From positions 2,292,473 through 2,356,472 of the forward strand of contig CP075528.1 of the NCBI GenBank assembly GCA_025808875.1: a stretch of 64,000 bases of DNA, in the 5' to 3' direction. Positions 17,204 through 25,972 of this stretch are shown piece by piece (the first letter of the stretch is position 1; each line of letters begins with the position of its first letter). The translations under genes were made by a program, and so were the position numbers. The notes under the pieces are model-generated. The model was not told the origin of the DNA, searched no databases, and saw only the letters and a program-made list of their open reading frames with translations. This stretch comes from Enhydrobacter sp. GTDB lineage: Bacteria > Pseudomonadota > Alphaproteobacteria > Reyranellales > Reyranellaceae.

Positions 17204-18154
17204 GTGTCCCGCCGCCTGAAAGTCTCGTCTGCCCAGTTGGGCCCGATCCATCTCCGTGACAGCCGCGCCAGCGTGGTCATGCGCATGGTCGAGATGCTGA
17301 AGGAGGCCGATTCGCGCGGCTCGAAGTTCGTGGTGTTTCCGGAACTGGCGCTCACGACTTTCTTCCCGCGCTATTGGTACGACGACCCGAACGAGGTCGA
17401 GAAGTATTTCGAGAACCAGATGCCGAGCCCCGAGACGATGCCGCTGTTCGAGCTGGCACGGCAGAAGGGTATCGGATTCTACCTGGGCTATGCCGAGCGA
17501 ACGGAGGAGGGCGGCAAGCCGCACCATTTCAACACCTCAATCCTTGTCGGCCCTGACGGACGGATGATCGGCAAGTACCGCAAGGTCCATCTGCCGGGTC
17601 ACGACGACCATCGCAAGAACGTGCCGTATCAGCATCTCGAGAAGAAGTACTTCGAGGTCGGCAATCTCGGCTTCAACGTCTGGAAGATGTTCGAGGACGA
17701 GGTTCGGATCGGCCAATGCATCTGCAACGACCGGCGCTGGCCCGAGACGTTCCGCGTCATGGGGCTGAAGGGCGCCGAGATGGTGGTGCTGGGCTACAAC
17801 ACGCCGACCGACAACGTCTATGCGCCGCACGAGCCGCCCTACCTGCGCGTGTTCCACCACAATCTTTCGATCCAGGCCGCGGCCTATCAGAACGGCATCT
17901 GGGTCGTGGCGACGGCGAAGGCGGGCAAGGAGGACGGCTACTGGCTGCACGGTGGCAGCGCCATCGTGGCGCCGACCGGCGAGATCGTGGCCAAGGGCAC
18001 GACCGAGGGGGACGAAGTCATCTCCTACGATTGCGATCTGGCGCTGGGCGAATACATCCGCAACACGACCTTCAATTTCGCCAAGCACCGCCGGCCGGAG
18101 CACTACAAGCTGATCTCCGAGCGCACCGGCGTCGAGGTCGAGACGGCGAACTGA
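17204..18154 (+). CDS. N-carbamoyl-D-amino acid hydrolase
   Basis: 316-residue nitrilase-superfamily enzyme that converts N-carbamoyl-D-amino acids to free D-amino acids, CO2 and ammonia. The triad is Glu47 (VVFPELAL), Lys127 (KYRKVHLPG) and Cys174 (CICNDRRWPE). The last motif and the following RVMGLKGAEM are those of the D-carbamoylase subfamily rather than of beta-ureidopropionase. GTG 17204 is supported by AGAGGAG; no better start exists. It acts directly on the product of the hydantoinase encoded upstream. Confidence 0.93.
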   Translation: MSRRLKVSSAQLGPIHLRDSRASVVMRMVEMLKEADSRGSKFVVFPELALTTFFPRYWYDDPNEVEKYFENQMPSPETMPLFELARQKGIGFYLGYAERTEEGGKPHHFNTSILVGPDGRMIGKYRKVHLPGHDDHRKNVPYQHLEKKYFEVGNLGFNVWKMFEDEVRIGQCICNDRRWPETFRVMGLKGAEMVVLGYNTPTDNVYAPHEPPYLRVFHHNLSIQAAAYQNGIWVVATAKAGKEDGYWLHGGSAIVAPTGEIVAKGTTEGDEVISYDCDLALGEYIRNTTFNFAKHRRPEHYKLISERTGVEVETAN

Positions 18155-18167
18155 GGGGGACTGCGTC

Positions 18168-18791
18168 ATGCAATACGCTGCCAGGGACATCACGCCGCAC
18201 GAGCGCTACAAACTCCTGATCTCCTTCGTGCTGCCGCGGCCGATCGCCTGGCTGACGACGATCGGCCCGAACGGCGTGGTCAACGCGGCGCCCTTCAGCT
18301 TCTTCAATGTCTTCGGGGAAGATCCGCCGCTGATCATGGTAGCCATCAACAAGCGACCCGACGGGCGCATCAAGGATACCTGGATCAACATCCAGCGCAC
18401 GGGGGAGTTCGTGGTCAATCTGACCGACGAGCCGTTGGCGCGGGCGATGCACGAGTCGAGCGGCGACTTCCCGCCCGACGTCGGCGAGCCGGACTATCTG
18501 GGCCTCAAGCTCGCGCCCTCGGTTGACGTCAGGCCGCCGCGGCTGGCCGATGCGCCGTGGGCGATGGAATGCAGGACCTGGCAGGTAATTGACGTCAAGG
18601 AAGACCGTCAGTTGATCATTGGCGAGGGCCTCCGCTTCCACATCCGCGACGAACTGTGGGATCCCAAGGCGATGCGCGTCCACATGGATAGGTATCACCC
18701 CATCGGCCGCATGTTCGCCGACCGCTACTGCCGCACCGACGATCGCGTCGTCTTTCCCGCGGCGGAGGGACCAAGGAAAGCCGCCGAATAG
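18168..18791 (+). CDS. Flavin reductase-like FMN-binding protein
   Basis: 207-residue split-barrel flavoprotein of the flavin reductase / DIM6-NTAB family. Typical features are the early PRPIAWLTTIG strand with VNAAPFSFFNVF, which contacts FMN, and the central NIQRTGEFVVNL. GAGGGGGA precedes ATG 18168. Members reduce free flavin for a partner monooxygenase or act as oxidoreductases; no monooxygenase lies beside it. Its stop is 10 bases from the convergent racemase stop. Confidence 0.87.
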   Translation: MQYAARDITPHERYKLLISFVLPRPIAWLTTIGPNGVVNAAPFSFFNVFGEDPPLIMVAINKRPDGRIKDTWINIQRTGEFVVNLTDEPLARAMHESSGDFPPDVGEPDYLGLKLAPSVDVRPPRLADAPWAMECRTWQVIDVKEDRQLIIGEGLRFHIRDELWDPKAMRVHMDRYHPIGRMFADRYCRTDDRVVFPAAEGPRKAAE

Positions 18792-18801
18792 TCGGCGGTA
18801 T

Positions 18802-19473
18802 CTACGACCAGTTCAGCCGGCTGCGGCCGATCGCCATGGAGACCGCAGCCTGGCTGGGTTCCACGACCGGCAGGCCAACATGGCGTTGCAGGCGGTCACG
18901 ATACTTGGCCATGCCGGCGCAGCCCATGATCAGCACGTCGGCGCCATCCTCATCGCGCAGCTCGGCCGCGACCTCGGCCATGCGGGCGAAGGTCGTCGCT
19001 TCGTTGGCGAGCTCGACGACGCCGAGTCCGACCGCGCGGTCGCCGGCCATGCGGTCAGCAACGCCCATCTGGCCGACATAGCGGAGATGGCGCGGAATGG
19101 ATTTCTTCAGGATGGAAATGACGCCGAAGCGCTGGCCGAGCGTGAGCGCTGTCAGGATGCCGCACTCGGCGATGCCCAGCACCGGTCTCGTGGTGATCTC
19201 CCGTGCCACATGAAGGCCGGGATCGGAGTAGCAGGCGATGACGAATGCCGAACAATCGTTGTCGCGCTTCCTCACTATTTCGCCGATCGGTGCGACAACC
19301 TGCTCGACATGCGCCTGGCTTTCGATGCCGGGTGGACCGTCGTTCAGCGTGACGCACTCAATGGTCGGGCCGCCCGCCATGCGCAACGGCTCCATGGCGC
19401 GATCTATGCCGTCGGTCACCGCCTGGGTGCTGTTGGGGTTTATGACCAGAATGCGTTCGGTGGATTGTGCCAT
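18802..19473 (-). CDS. Hydantoin/aspartate racemase family
   Basis: 223-residue cofactor-independent racemase. The two catalytic cysteines are Cys81 (FVIACYSDPGLH) and Cys185 (IMGCAGMAKYRD), with the INPNST motif at residues 11-16. This combination matches hydantoin racemases of the HyuA/HyuE type more than aspartate or glutamate racemases. The frame is open for a further 72 codons upstream, overlapping the binding-protein gene, but homology begins at ATG 19473. It would interconvert L- and D-hydantoins so that the D-selective pair upstream can use both. It is convergent to that operon and divergent from the transporter. Confidence 0.87.
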   Translation of the reverse strand: MAQSTERILVINPNSTQAVTDGIDRAMEPLRMAGGPTIECVTLNDGPPGIESQAHVEQVVAPIGEIVRKRDNDCSAFVIACYSDPGLHVAREITTRPVLGIAECGILTALTLGQRFGVISILKKSIPRHLRYVGQMGVADRMAGDRAVGLGVVELANEATTFARMAEVAAELRDEDGADVLIMGCAGMAKYRDRLQRHVGLPVVEPSQAAVSMAIGRSRLNWS

Positions 19474-19558
19474 GCGGCGAAGGATGGCCTCCAAATTGCT
19501 ATTGGACAATGCCTGATCTAACGTTTTGCGCCCACGGCATGTGGAAGGGAGAACCAAC

Positions 19559-20407
19559 ATGATGCAACGCCGTTTCGCCGCAATCGCGGTCGCAGCGCTC
19601 TTGTGCGCCGTGCCAACGCTCGCCCAGGACAAGCAGCCGCCGCTGCGCACCGGAGTCGACGGCACCTTCGCCCCGCACGCCATGCCCAAACTGGGCGGCG
19701 GCGTCGAGGGCTTTCAGATCGACGTCTTCACCGAGGTGGCGCGCCGCATGAAGCGCGAGATCACCATCGATGCGGTGAGTTTCTCGACGCTCATCCCCGG
19801 CATGCAGGCGGGCCGCTACGATTTCATCGCCGCGCCGACGACCGTGACCAAGGAGCGGGCAGAGAACATGCTGTTCACGGCGGGCTACCTGTGGACCGCC
19901 TTCCAGTTCGGTATCAAGAAGGGGAGCGCGCCGATCAAGAGCTGGGCTGATCTCAAGGGCAAGTCGGTCGCCGTGAACAAAGGCACGCCCTACGAGACTC
20001 TCAGTAAGAAGATGGGCGAGGAGCACGGCTTCACCGTGCAGGTTTACGACACGCAACCCGACGCCGTGCAGGCAGTCCTCGCCGGCCGCGCCTATGCCAC
20101 GTTGGGCGGCAATACGGTGATCGTCTACGCTGCCTCGAAGAACCCGCAGTTCGTCGCCGACCTCGAACTCAAGGATACGCGGGCCCACTGGGCCGCGCCC
20201 GTCCCCAAGAACAATCCCAAGCTTCGCGCCGAACTGCAGGATGCGCTCGATTGCATGAAGAAGGACGGCACGATGGCGAAATACTTCGAGAAGTGGTTCG
20301 GCAAGAAGCCGGAGCCGGACGACCTCGCCGTCACGATCACGCCGGGTTACGGCGTGCCGGGCATGCCGGGCTACGACCCGACGCCGCACGAGCTCAAGTG
20401 CAGCTGA
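19559..20407 (+). CDS. Amino acid ABC transporter substrate-binding protein
   Basis: 282 residues. A signal peptide (cleavage likely after LCAVPTLAQ) is followed by a family-3 periplasmic binding fold: [26 protein letters not shown] and the [15 protein letters not shown] hinge strand. AAGGGAG precedes ATG 19559 (two adjacent Met codons are possible). It is the first gene of a binding protein-ATPase-permease-permease operon. Being next to a racemase and D-carbamoylase, an amino acid or carbamoyl amino acid ligand is reasonable but unproven. The C-terminal tail is Pro/Gly-rich. Confidence 0.9.
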   Translation: MMQRRFAAIAVAALLCAVPTLAQDKQPPLRTGVDGTFAPHAMPKLGGGVEGFQIDVFTEVARRMKREITIDAVSFSTLIPGMQAGRYDFIAAPTTVTKERAENMLFTAGYLWTAFQFGIKKGSAPIKSWADLKGKSVAVNKGTPYETLSKKMGEEHGFTVQVYDTQPDAVQAVLAGRAYATLGGNTVIVYAASKNPQFVADLELKDTRAHWAAPVPKNNPKLRAELQDALDCMKKDGTMAKYFEKWFGKKPEPDDLAVTITPGYGVPGMPGYDPTPHELKCS

Positions 20408-21141
20408 CACACATCGTCGACGCCCGCGCCGTCCACAAGCATTTCGGCACTCTCCACGTCCTGAAGGGTGTCGACCTGAAGGTCACGGAGCGTGAACTGG
20501 TATTCGTGATCGGGCCGTCCGGCTCGGGCAAGTCGACCCTGCTGCGCTGCCTCAATCGGCTCGAGGAACCGTCCTCGGGCTCGATCGTGGTCGACGGCAT
20601 CGACATGCTCGATCGGAGCACCGACATCAACCACGCCCGCCAGCGCATCGGCATGGTGTTCCAGTCCTTCAACCTCTACCCGCACATGACGGCGTTGGGC
20701 AACGTCACGCTCGCCTTGCGCAAGGTGGCGGGCAAGAGCCGTGGGGAGGCCGACGAACTCGGGCGCAAGGCGCTGGTGCGGGTTGGGCTGGGCGATCGCG
20801 CGAGCCATCGGCCCGCCGAGCTGTCGGGCGGCCAACAGCAGCGTGTCGCCATCGCCCGGGCGATCGCACTGAAGCCGCGGGTGATGCTGTTCGACGAGCC
20901 GACCAGCGCGCTCGACCCCGAGCTCGTTGGATCGGTGCTGGCCGTGATGCGGGACTTGCGCGAGAGCGGCATGACGATGATCGTTGTCAGTCACGAGATG
21001 GGCTTCGCACGGGCGGCAGCCGACCGCGTCGTCTTCATGGATCACGGCCAGATCGTCGAGCAGGGGCCGCCCGCACAAATATTCGAGAGCCCGAACCAGG
21101 AGCGCACGCGCGCCTTCATCGGCCAGATCCAGCGGCACTGA
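20398..21141 (+). CDS. Polar amino acid ABC transporter ATPase
   Basis: 247-residue GlnQ/HisP-type ATPase. Walker A is GPSGSGKST (39-47), the signature [14 protein letters not shown] is central, and Walker B is [17 protein letters not shown] 20398 starts the homology and overlaps the end of the binding-protein gene by 10 bases; the longer open frame to the left is a shadow of that gene. Its stop overlaps the permease start by one base. Confidence 0.93.
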   Translation: MQLTHIVDARAVHKHFGTLHVLKGVDLKVTERELVFVIGPSGSGKSTLLRCLNRLEEPSSGSIVVDGIDMLDRSTDINHARQRIGMVFQSFNLYPHMTALGNVTLALRKVAGKSRGEADELGRKALVRVGLGDRASHRPAELSGGQQQRVAIARAIALKPRVMLFDEPTSALDPELVGSVLAVMRDLRESGMTMIVVSHEMGFARAAADRVVFMDHGQIVEQGPPAQIFESPNQERTRAFIGQIQRH

Positions 21142-21821
21142 TGACGACCTGGGACCGCTTTCTCGACACCTTCTTCAACGCCAGGGTTATGGCGAAATAC
21201 TTGCCGGACATCCTGTCTGGCGTGGTCGTCACCATCGAACTCGCCCTGCTGATCGTGACCAGTGGCCTGGTGGCCGGGCTGGTGCTGGCGCTTCTGCGGA
21301 GCCTCGGGATCAGGCCGCTCAACTGGCTGATCGTCTTCGTCGTCGACCTGTTCCGCTCGCTGCCGCCGCTGGTCATCATCGTTCTGATGTATTTCGGACT
21401 GCCGGCGGCGGGTTGGGGGCCTTCGGGTTTCGTATCGACCTGGCTGTCGTTGGCATTCGTGTTGATGGCCTTCTCGGAGGAGATATTCTGGGCCGGCATC
21501 ACGTCGATCCCGAGAGGACAGTGGGAAGCGGCGCGGTCGACGGGGCTCTCGTTCGGCGAGACGTTGATCTACGTGATCCTCCCGCAGGCCTTACGCCTGA
21601 CCATCCCGCCCCTCACCAATCGCACCATCGCCATCACCAAGGGTACGGCGCTCGGAACCGTCGTTGCGGTGACAGAGATCCTCGGACAGGCCAGTTCTGC
21701 GGTGTCCAACTCCTACAATCCTTCGCCGCTGATGATGGGCGCGGCGGCCTACGTCGTTCTCTTCCTGCCGGTCGTCGTCGCGGGCCGCTGGATCGAAACC
21801 AGGTTCGCATGGAAGAGATAG
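21141..21821 (+). CDS. Polar amino acid ABC transporter permease 1
   Basis: 226-residue inner-membrane permease of the HisM/GlnP type with about five membrane spans. The EAA loop is the QWEAARSTGLSFGET region near residues 127-141. Start overlaps the ATPase stop by 1 base. A sister permease follows, so the two probably form the heterodimeric channel. Confidence 0.92.
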   Translation: MTTWDRFLDTFFNARVMAKYLPDILSGVVVTIELALLIVTSGLVAGLVLALLRSLGIRPLNWLIVFVVDLFRSLPPLVIIVLMYFGLPAAGWGPSGFVSTWLSLAFVLMAFSEEIFWAGITSIPRGQWEAARSTGLSFGETLIYVILPQALRLTIPPLTNRTIAITKGTALGTVVAVTEILGQASSAVSNSYNPSPLMMGAAAYVVLFLPVVVAGRWIETRFAWKR

Positions 21822-22483
21822 TCCAGAGCTTCTTCAATGCCGAGATCGCGCGGGCGGCGATGCCGATCGTGCTGGCCGGCTTGTTGAACACGGTGTTGTT
21901 GTCGCTCCTCGTCGTACCGCTCGGCCTGGCCGGTGGGACGATCCTGGCGCTGCTGGCCTCGGTGCGCCACCCCCTGGTGCGTTGGCCGCTGATGGCCTGG
22001 GTGGACTTCTTTCGAGCCTTCCCGCCGCTGGTCCTGCTGGTGCTCCTGTTCGCGGGACTGCCCTTTGCCGGGCTGGAGCTGGGCGGCTTCGCCTGCGTCG
22101 CCATCGCCTTCTTTCTCAACACCGGCGCCTACTACGGCGAGATACTGCGGGCGGGGATCGATTCGGTGCCTCATGGGCAGGTCGAGGCCGCCCGCTCGAC
22201 CGGCTTGAGCAGCCTCCAGGCGACAACCTACATCGTGCTGCCGCAGGCGGTGAGGAACGTGCTACCCGATCTCATGTCGAACACGCTCGAGGTGGTGAAG
22301 CTGACATCGCTCGGCAGCGTTGTCGCGGTACCCGAGCTCCTGTTCCAGGCACGGCAGGCCCAGAGCCTCACCTACAACCCGACGCCCATTGTCATGGCCG
22401 CGGCGATCTATTTCCTCATTCTTTGGCCGATGGTGCGGCTCCTCAGCCGGCTGGAGAATCGGGCACTCGCGGGCAGGAGGTAG
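21809..22483 (+). CDS. Polar amino acid ABC transporter permease 2
   Basis: 224-residue HisM/HisQ-type permease. Homology starts at ATG 21809 (MEEIVQSFFNAEI) and overlaps the preceding permease by 13 bases; the longer frame upstream is a shadow. The EAA loop is in the QVEAARSTGLSSLQAT region, and about five hydrophobic spans are visible. Last gene of the transporter operon, with the fusion hydrolase following after 39 bases. Confidence 0.92.
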   Translation: MEEIVQSFFNAEIARAAMPIVLAGLLNTVLLSLLVVPLGLAGGTILALLASVRHPLVRWPLMAWVDFFRAFPPLVLLVLLFAGLPFAGLELGGFACVAIAFFLNTGAYYGEILRAGIDSVPHGQVEAARSTGLSSLQATTYIVLPQAVRNVLPDLMSNTLEVVKLTSLGSVVAVPELLFQARQAQSLTYNPTPIVMAAAIYFLILWPMVRLLSRLENRALAGRR

Positions 22484-22522
22484 TAGGCGCCGCTGTGGTA
22501 GGCTGGCCATCGGGAGGAACCG

Positions 22523-23764
22523 ATGGTCGATTTCACGCGACTGACCGGAGCTTTGCTGGGCAATCCGGGACTGCGGGAGCGCGCTGCTCTCGCATCGCTT
22601 GCCCTGAGGGTGAGGAGTGGCGATGAAACGTGGTCCGTGCAGATCGGCAGCGAGATCGTGGTGAACCGTGGCGGCGGGCCCCAGACGGCATTCGGCCTGT
22701 CGGCCAGTGCGTCGACGTGGCGGGCGTTCGCCGAGGCGATGCCGGCCATTGGTTATCAGAGCCTCGTCGGCATGCAGCGCGTCGGCCATCTTCGAGTCGA
22801 AGGCGACATGCTTGTCTACGCTCGCAACCTGCTGTTGCTGGAGCAGGTTTTTGGCGCACTGCGCGAACCGCTGCCGGTACCCGACGTCGAAGCTACGGGC
22901 GAGCCCAGGATCGAGCCGGTCGTGGGCCGCTACCTTCGCCTCGATCTCAACGGCCGGCCACACCGCGTCTACTTCGAGGAAGCCGGGCAGGGGATCCCGC
23001 TCTTGTGCCTGCATACCGCGGGGGCCGATGGTCGGCAGTACAGAGCGCTACTGAACGACGAGGACATCACGCACCGCTTTCGGGTCATCGCGTTCGATCT
23101 GCCGTGGCATGGCAAGTCGTCGCCGCCGCCCGGGTTCGAGCGTGAGGGCTACCGTCTCACCACCGACCTCTATGTCGACACGGTGATGACGTTCTGCCGC
23201 GCGCTCCGTCTCGATCGCCCGGTGGTGATGGGCTGTTCCATTGGCGGACGCGCCGTGCTGCATCTCGCGCTGCGCCATGGTGACTACTTCCGCGCCGCAA
23301 TCGGCCTGCAGTCGGCGACCCACGCCGACCCCGGAGCCGACACGCGATTGCGCGAACTGGGCGTGCTGTTCAGGCCTGACGTACACGGCCAAGAGGTGGC
23401 AGCCGGTTCGGTCGCCTGCCTGATCGCGCCGGCGTCGCCCCCTGCCGACAAGTGGGAGACGCTCTGGCACTACATGCAGGGAGGGCCGGGCGTTTTTCTT
23501 GGCGATCTGCACTACTACTTCGCCGATGGCGATCTGAGGAACGGGCTGCTCGATCAAATCGATACCGATCAGTGCCCGCTGCATCTGCTCACCGGCGAGT
23601 ACGACCTGTCGGCGACGCCGGAACTCACTTCGGAGTTGGCGAAGCTCGTCAAGGCGACCTCGTTTCGGGTGATGAAGGGCATGGGCCACTTTCCGATGTC
23701 GGAGAACCCCGCCGCTTTCCGCCACTACCTGCTGCCGGTGCTGGACTCGATTGCTTCCCTGTAG
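22523..23764 (+). CDS. SCP2-like domain fused to alpha/beta hydrolase
   Basis: 413-residue two-part protein. Residues ~1-125 carry features of an SCP-2 sterol/lipid-carrier fold (WSVQIGSEIVVNRGG, then VGHLRVEGDMLVYARNL). Residues ~140-413 are an alpha/beta hydrolase: LLCLHTAGADGRQY oxyanion strand, nucleophile elbow MGCSIGGRA, acid near LLTGEYDLSA and His in GMGHFPMSENP. GGGAGGAAC precedes ATG 22523. It may be cotranscribed with the amino acid transporter. The fusion suggests a hydrolase acting on a lipophilic ester delivered by its own carrier domain; the SCP2 assignment is from pattern only. Confidence 0.8.
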   Translation: MVDFTRLTGALLGNPGLRERAALASLALRVRSGDETWSVQIGSEIVVNRGGGPQTAFGLSASASTWRAFAEAMPAIGYQSLVGMQRVGHLRVEGDMLVYARNLLLLEQVFGALREPLPVPDVEATGEPRIEPVVGRYLRLDLNGRPHRVYFEEAGQGIPLLCLHTAGADGRQYRALLNDEDITHRFRVIAFDLPWHGKSSPPPGFEREGYRLTTDLYVDTVMTFCRALRLDRPVVMGCSIGGRAVLHLALRHGDYFRAAIGLQSATHADPGADTRLRELGVLFRPDVHGQEVAAGSVACLIAPASPPADKWETLWHYMQGGPGVFLGDLHYYFADGDLRNGLLDQIDTDQCPLHLLTGEYDLSATPELTSELAKLVKATSFRVMKGMGHFPMSENPAAFRHYLLPVLDSIASL

Positions 23765-23877
23765 CGGGAAGTAACACCCGTTCTGCAAGTGGAGACCCCC
23801 GAAAGCTGCCTGCAGGAGAAGGCGGCGTGCCAGCGTTTCGGCAATGGCGGCCGTCAGACCGCCATCGACGAGGAAGC

Positions 23878-24629
23878 ATGATCCTGCGCTCTATCGCCGT
23901 GCTGGTGCTTGCCTTGGCAAACCTGCCGGCGGCCGCTCAATTGAACTGGCCGGACAAGCCGGTGAAACTGGTGGTCGGCTTTAGGGCCGGCAGCGCGACC
24001 GATGTCAGTGGTCGGATGATCGCCCAGAAATTCAGCGACGCCTGGGCAGGCCGGTCGTGGTCGAGAACATCGCCGGCAATTCCGGCGCGATCGGGGTCGA
24101 CCGCGTCGCGAAGTCGCCACCCGACGGCTACACATTGATGTGGTCGGGAAACGCCGCCATCATCATTTTGCCTGGCGAGCCAGGCCGGTATCAAGATGGA
24201 GCACATACCCTATCGTGGAGCCAATCTGACCGACGTCATGAGCGGCGTCGTGCCGGTCGGCGTCCAGAACGCCGGCGCCGCCCTGCCGTTCGTCAAGGAC
24301 GGGAGGGTGTGGGTACTCGCCATACCTCGCCCAAGCGGTCGCCGAATGCGCCCGAAATTCCGACGGTGGCGGAGCAGGGCTTTCCGGGTTTCGAGGCGCT
24401 GTCTTGGTTTGCCTTGCTGGCACCCAAGGGAACGCCGCAACCCATCCTCGACAAGGTGCGCGAGGCGTCGCTGAAGGTTCTGGTGGACCCGAAAATGCTG
24501 AAGAAGTTTGCGGTGATCGGGCTCGAGCCCGTTGGCAGCACCGGGGCGGTGGCGAAGGTGACGGTGTCCAACGATATCCCGAAGTGGGCGAAGGTCATCA
24601 GTGAGGCGGGCATCAAGCTCGCGAAGTGA
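23878..24629 (+). pseudogene. Decayed TctC/Bug solute-binding protein
   Basis: Remnant of a tripartite tricarboxylate transporter binding protein, normally ~320 residues. It begins well: ATG 23878 with GAGGAAG, a signal peptide, then QLNWPDKPVKLVVGF. Near 24045 the frame is lost inside what should read DAWGRPVVVEN and resumes as VENIAGNSGAIGVDRVAKSP. After GYTLMWSGNAA roughly 70-90 residues are missing, and the next piece (MEHIPYRGANLTDVMSGVVP, from 24196) is in another frame. The C-terminus (IPTVAEQGFPGFEALSW to the stop at 24629) shifts once more. At least two frameshifts and one deletion make it non-functional. No tctA/tctB partner is nearby. Confidence 0.85.
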
Positions 24630-24636
24630 CGCCCGG

Positions 24637-24837
24637 CTAACGTACCCGGCGCATCAGCACCTCGATCGTATCGATCGGGGCGCTAACGATCTTGACACAC
24701 TGATCGCCCCGAACCGGTCCGTTCGCAAGCGCGACCATCGACGTGACGAGAAACGGTGCGCCACGGACGAGGGCGACGGCAAGCAAACCAATGAGGAAGA
24801 TGGTTGCGGCTGTCCGGAAAGGCGACGCGGCAAGCAT
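24637..24837 (-). CDS. Small hypothetical protein with N-terminal membrane segment
   Basis: Possible 66-residue protein. Residues ~8-27 are a hydrophobic helix or signal (TAATIFLIGLLAVALVRG) and the rest is soluble with a single Cys. I recognise no family and no good SD before ATG 24837. It lies downstream of, and in the same direction as, the NnrU-like gene and is convergent with the pseudogene, so it could be the last gene of that short operon or a chance frame. Confidence 0.35.
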   Translation of the reverse strand: MLAASPFRTAATIFLIGLLAVALVRGAPFLVTSMVALANGPVRGDQCVKIVSAPIDTIEVLMRRVR

Positions 24838-24933
24838 GAGTTAATTCTGTCATAGGAACTGGCGAGAGCGACCCCTTCATTGTGCATAGCTGCGGCGCTG
24901 AATTGGCGAACGCCGCATCGTCGGTGAAGGCAC

Positions 24934-25500
24934 TCAACCGATCGGCACGCCGAACGCGATGGGATGAAGCCAGAACATCAGGGTGTAGGCGGCCGTGCCG
25001 ATGACGACGGCAACACCGTCGCCTATGCCGACAGGCGCAGAAGGCGGACCTGCATCGCCACGACGCTTCAGGGCAATGCGATCGTAGACCGCCCAGCCAA
25101 GGAAGGTGCCGAACAGCAGTATCGAGCCAAGATCGCCGTTCGCCAGCACGTGAGCCAGCGCCCATGCCTTTACGCCAACCAGCAGGGGGTGCTTCAGGGC
25201 CGACTTGAGACGCCCGACAGGCGCATAGGCGGCGGCAAGGGCAACGAAGGAAAACCACATCAGCACCAACGTCACCGGGCGGAGGAAATCTGGCGGGTCC
25301 CAGACGACGATGTAGCCTTCGCTTCGGTATCGGGCGAAGCCGATGACGATCAGGGCGATACCGGCTGCCGAAATGACGGAATAAAGACCCTTATACGAGC
25401 CTTCTCCGAGTCGAGCGAGCATGACGGCGCGACTACTGCGCAGCGTGGTGAAGGTATGGATGCCCAGGAAGAGAGCAAGCCCCAGGACGAGCAATGTCAT
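24934..25500 (-). CDS. NnrU-family integral membrane protein
   Basis: 188-residue membrane protein with five or six hydrophobic spans. The HTF/LRS region after the first span, the LKHPLLVGVKAWALAHVLANGD segment and FLGWAVYDRIALKRR are typical of NnrU, which lies in the isoprenylcysteine-methyltransferase-like membrane fold. NnrU was named from nitrite/NO reductase loci, but no such genes are here. ATG 25500 begins the first membrane span; an upstream extension of 34 codons is Arg-rich and unlikely. It follows the BamE-like gene by 43 bases. Confidence 0.82.
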   Translation of the reverse strand: MTLLVLGLALFLGIHTFTTLRSSRAVMLARLGEGSYKGLYSVISAAGIALIVIGFARYRSEGYIVVWDPPDFLRPVTLVLMWFSFVALAAAYAPVGRLKSALKHPLLVGVKAWALAHVLANGDLGSILLFGTFLGWAVYDRIALKRRGDAGPPSAPVGIGDGVAVVIGTAAYTLMFWLHPIAFGVPIG

Positions 25501-25543
25501 GGTTAAGCTTAGCACATGGTACGACCCCGGGGCCCCGGTGATC

Positions 25544-25837
25544 CTATCGATCGCTTGGCACCGGCTGATCCGCACGGCCGAAATGATCGACCTTTCCTTC
25601 ATTGTAGCAAACGTAGTACCGATTGGTCATGTCCCACGGTACCCGCATCCAGAAGTCCTTCATCACCGTGTAGACGGCGCAATCGTTTCCAGCCGTATAG
25701 GCCGAGCTATCGGCAACACCCATGATGGACGTGACCTGCTCGCGGCTCATGCCTGGGCGGACTTGATCGAGGCTGGAAGACTGGACACATGCTGCGGCGG
25801 CGCTGGCCGTCAGCAATACAAGGGCGGTGCGTTTCAT
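25544..25837 (-). CDS. BamE/SmpA-like small lipoprotein
   Basis: 97-residue predicted lipoprotein. The signal peptide ends with lipobox AAAC (Cys17), and the mature part opens with the BamE/OmlA motif LDQVRPGMSREQVTSIMG. AGGAGG precedes ATG 25837, which rules out the longer open frame to its right. A second half with several aromatic residues and two Cys is not typical of housekeeping BamE, so it is probably one of the dispersed BamE-like periplasmic lipoproteins rather than the Bam complex subunit. Confidence 0.8.
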   Translation of the reverse strand: MKRTALVLLTASAAAACVQSSSLDQVRPGMSREQVTSIMGVADSSAYTAGNDCAVYTVMKDFWMRVPWDMTNRYYVCYNEGKVDHFGRADQPVPSDR

Positions 25838-25972
25838 CGATCGACCTCCTCGGCTGCCTTCAATGGTTGTAACGCCATCCGCGCCGCTTGGTCCCCTGCG
25901 CCTCAATCCCGATTCTGGAGGCCATGAAAAGGACTAGGTGGCGATTCGCCTGCCGATGCTGTAGGCGGGCGC

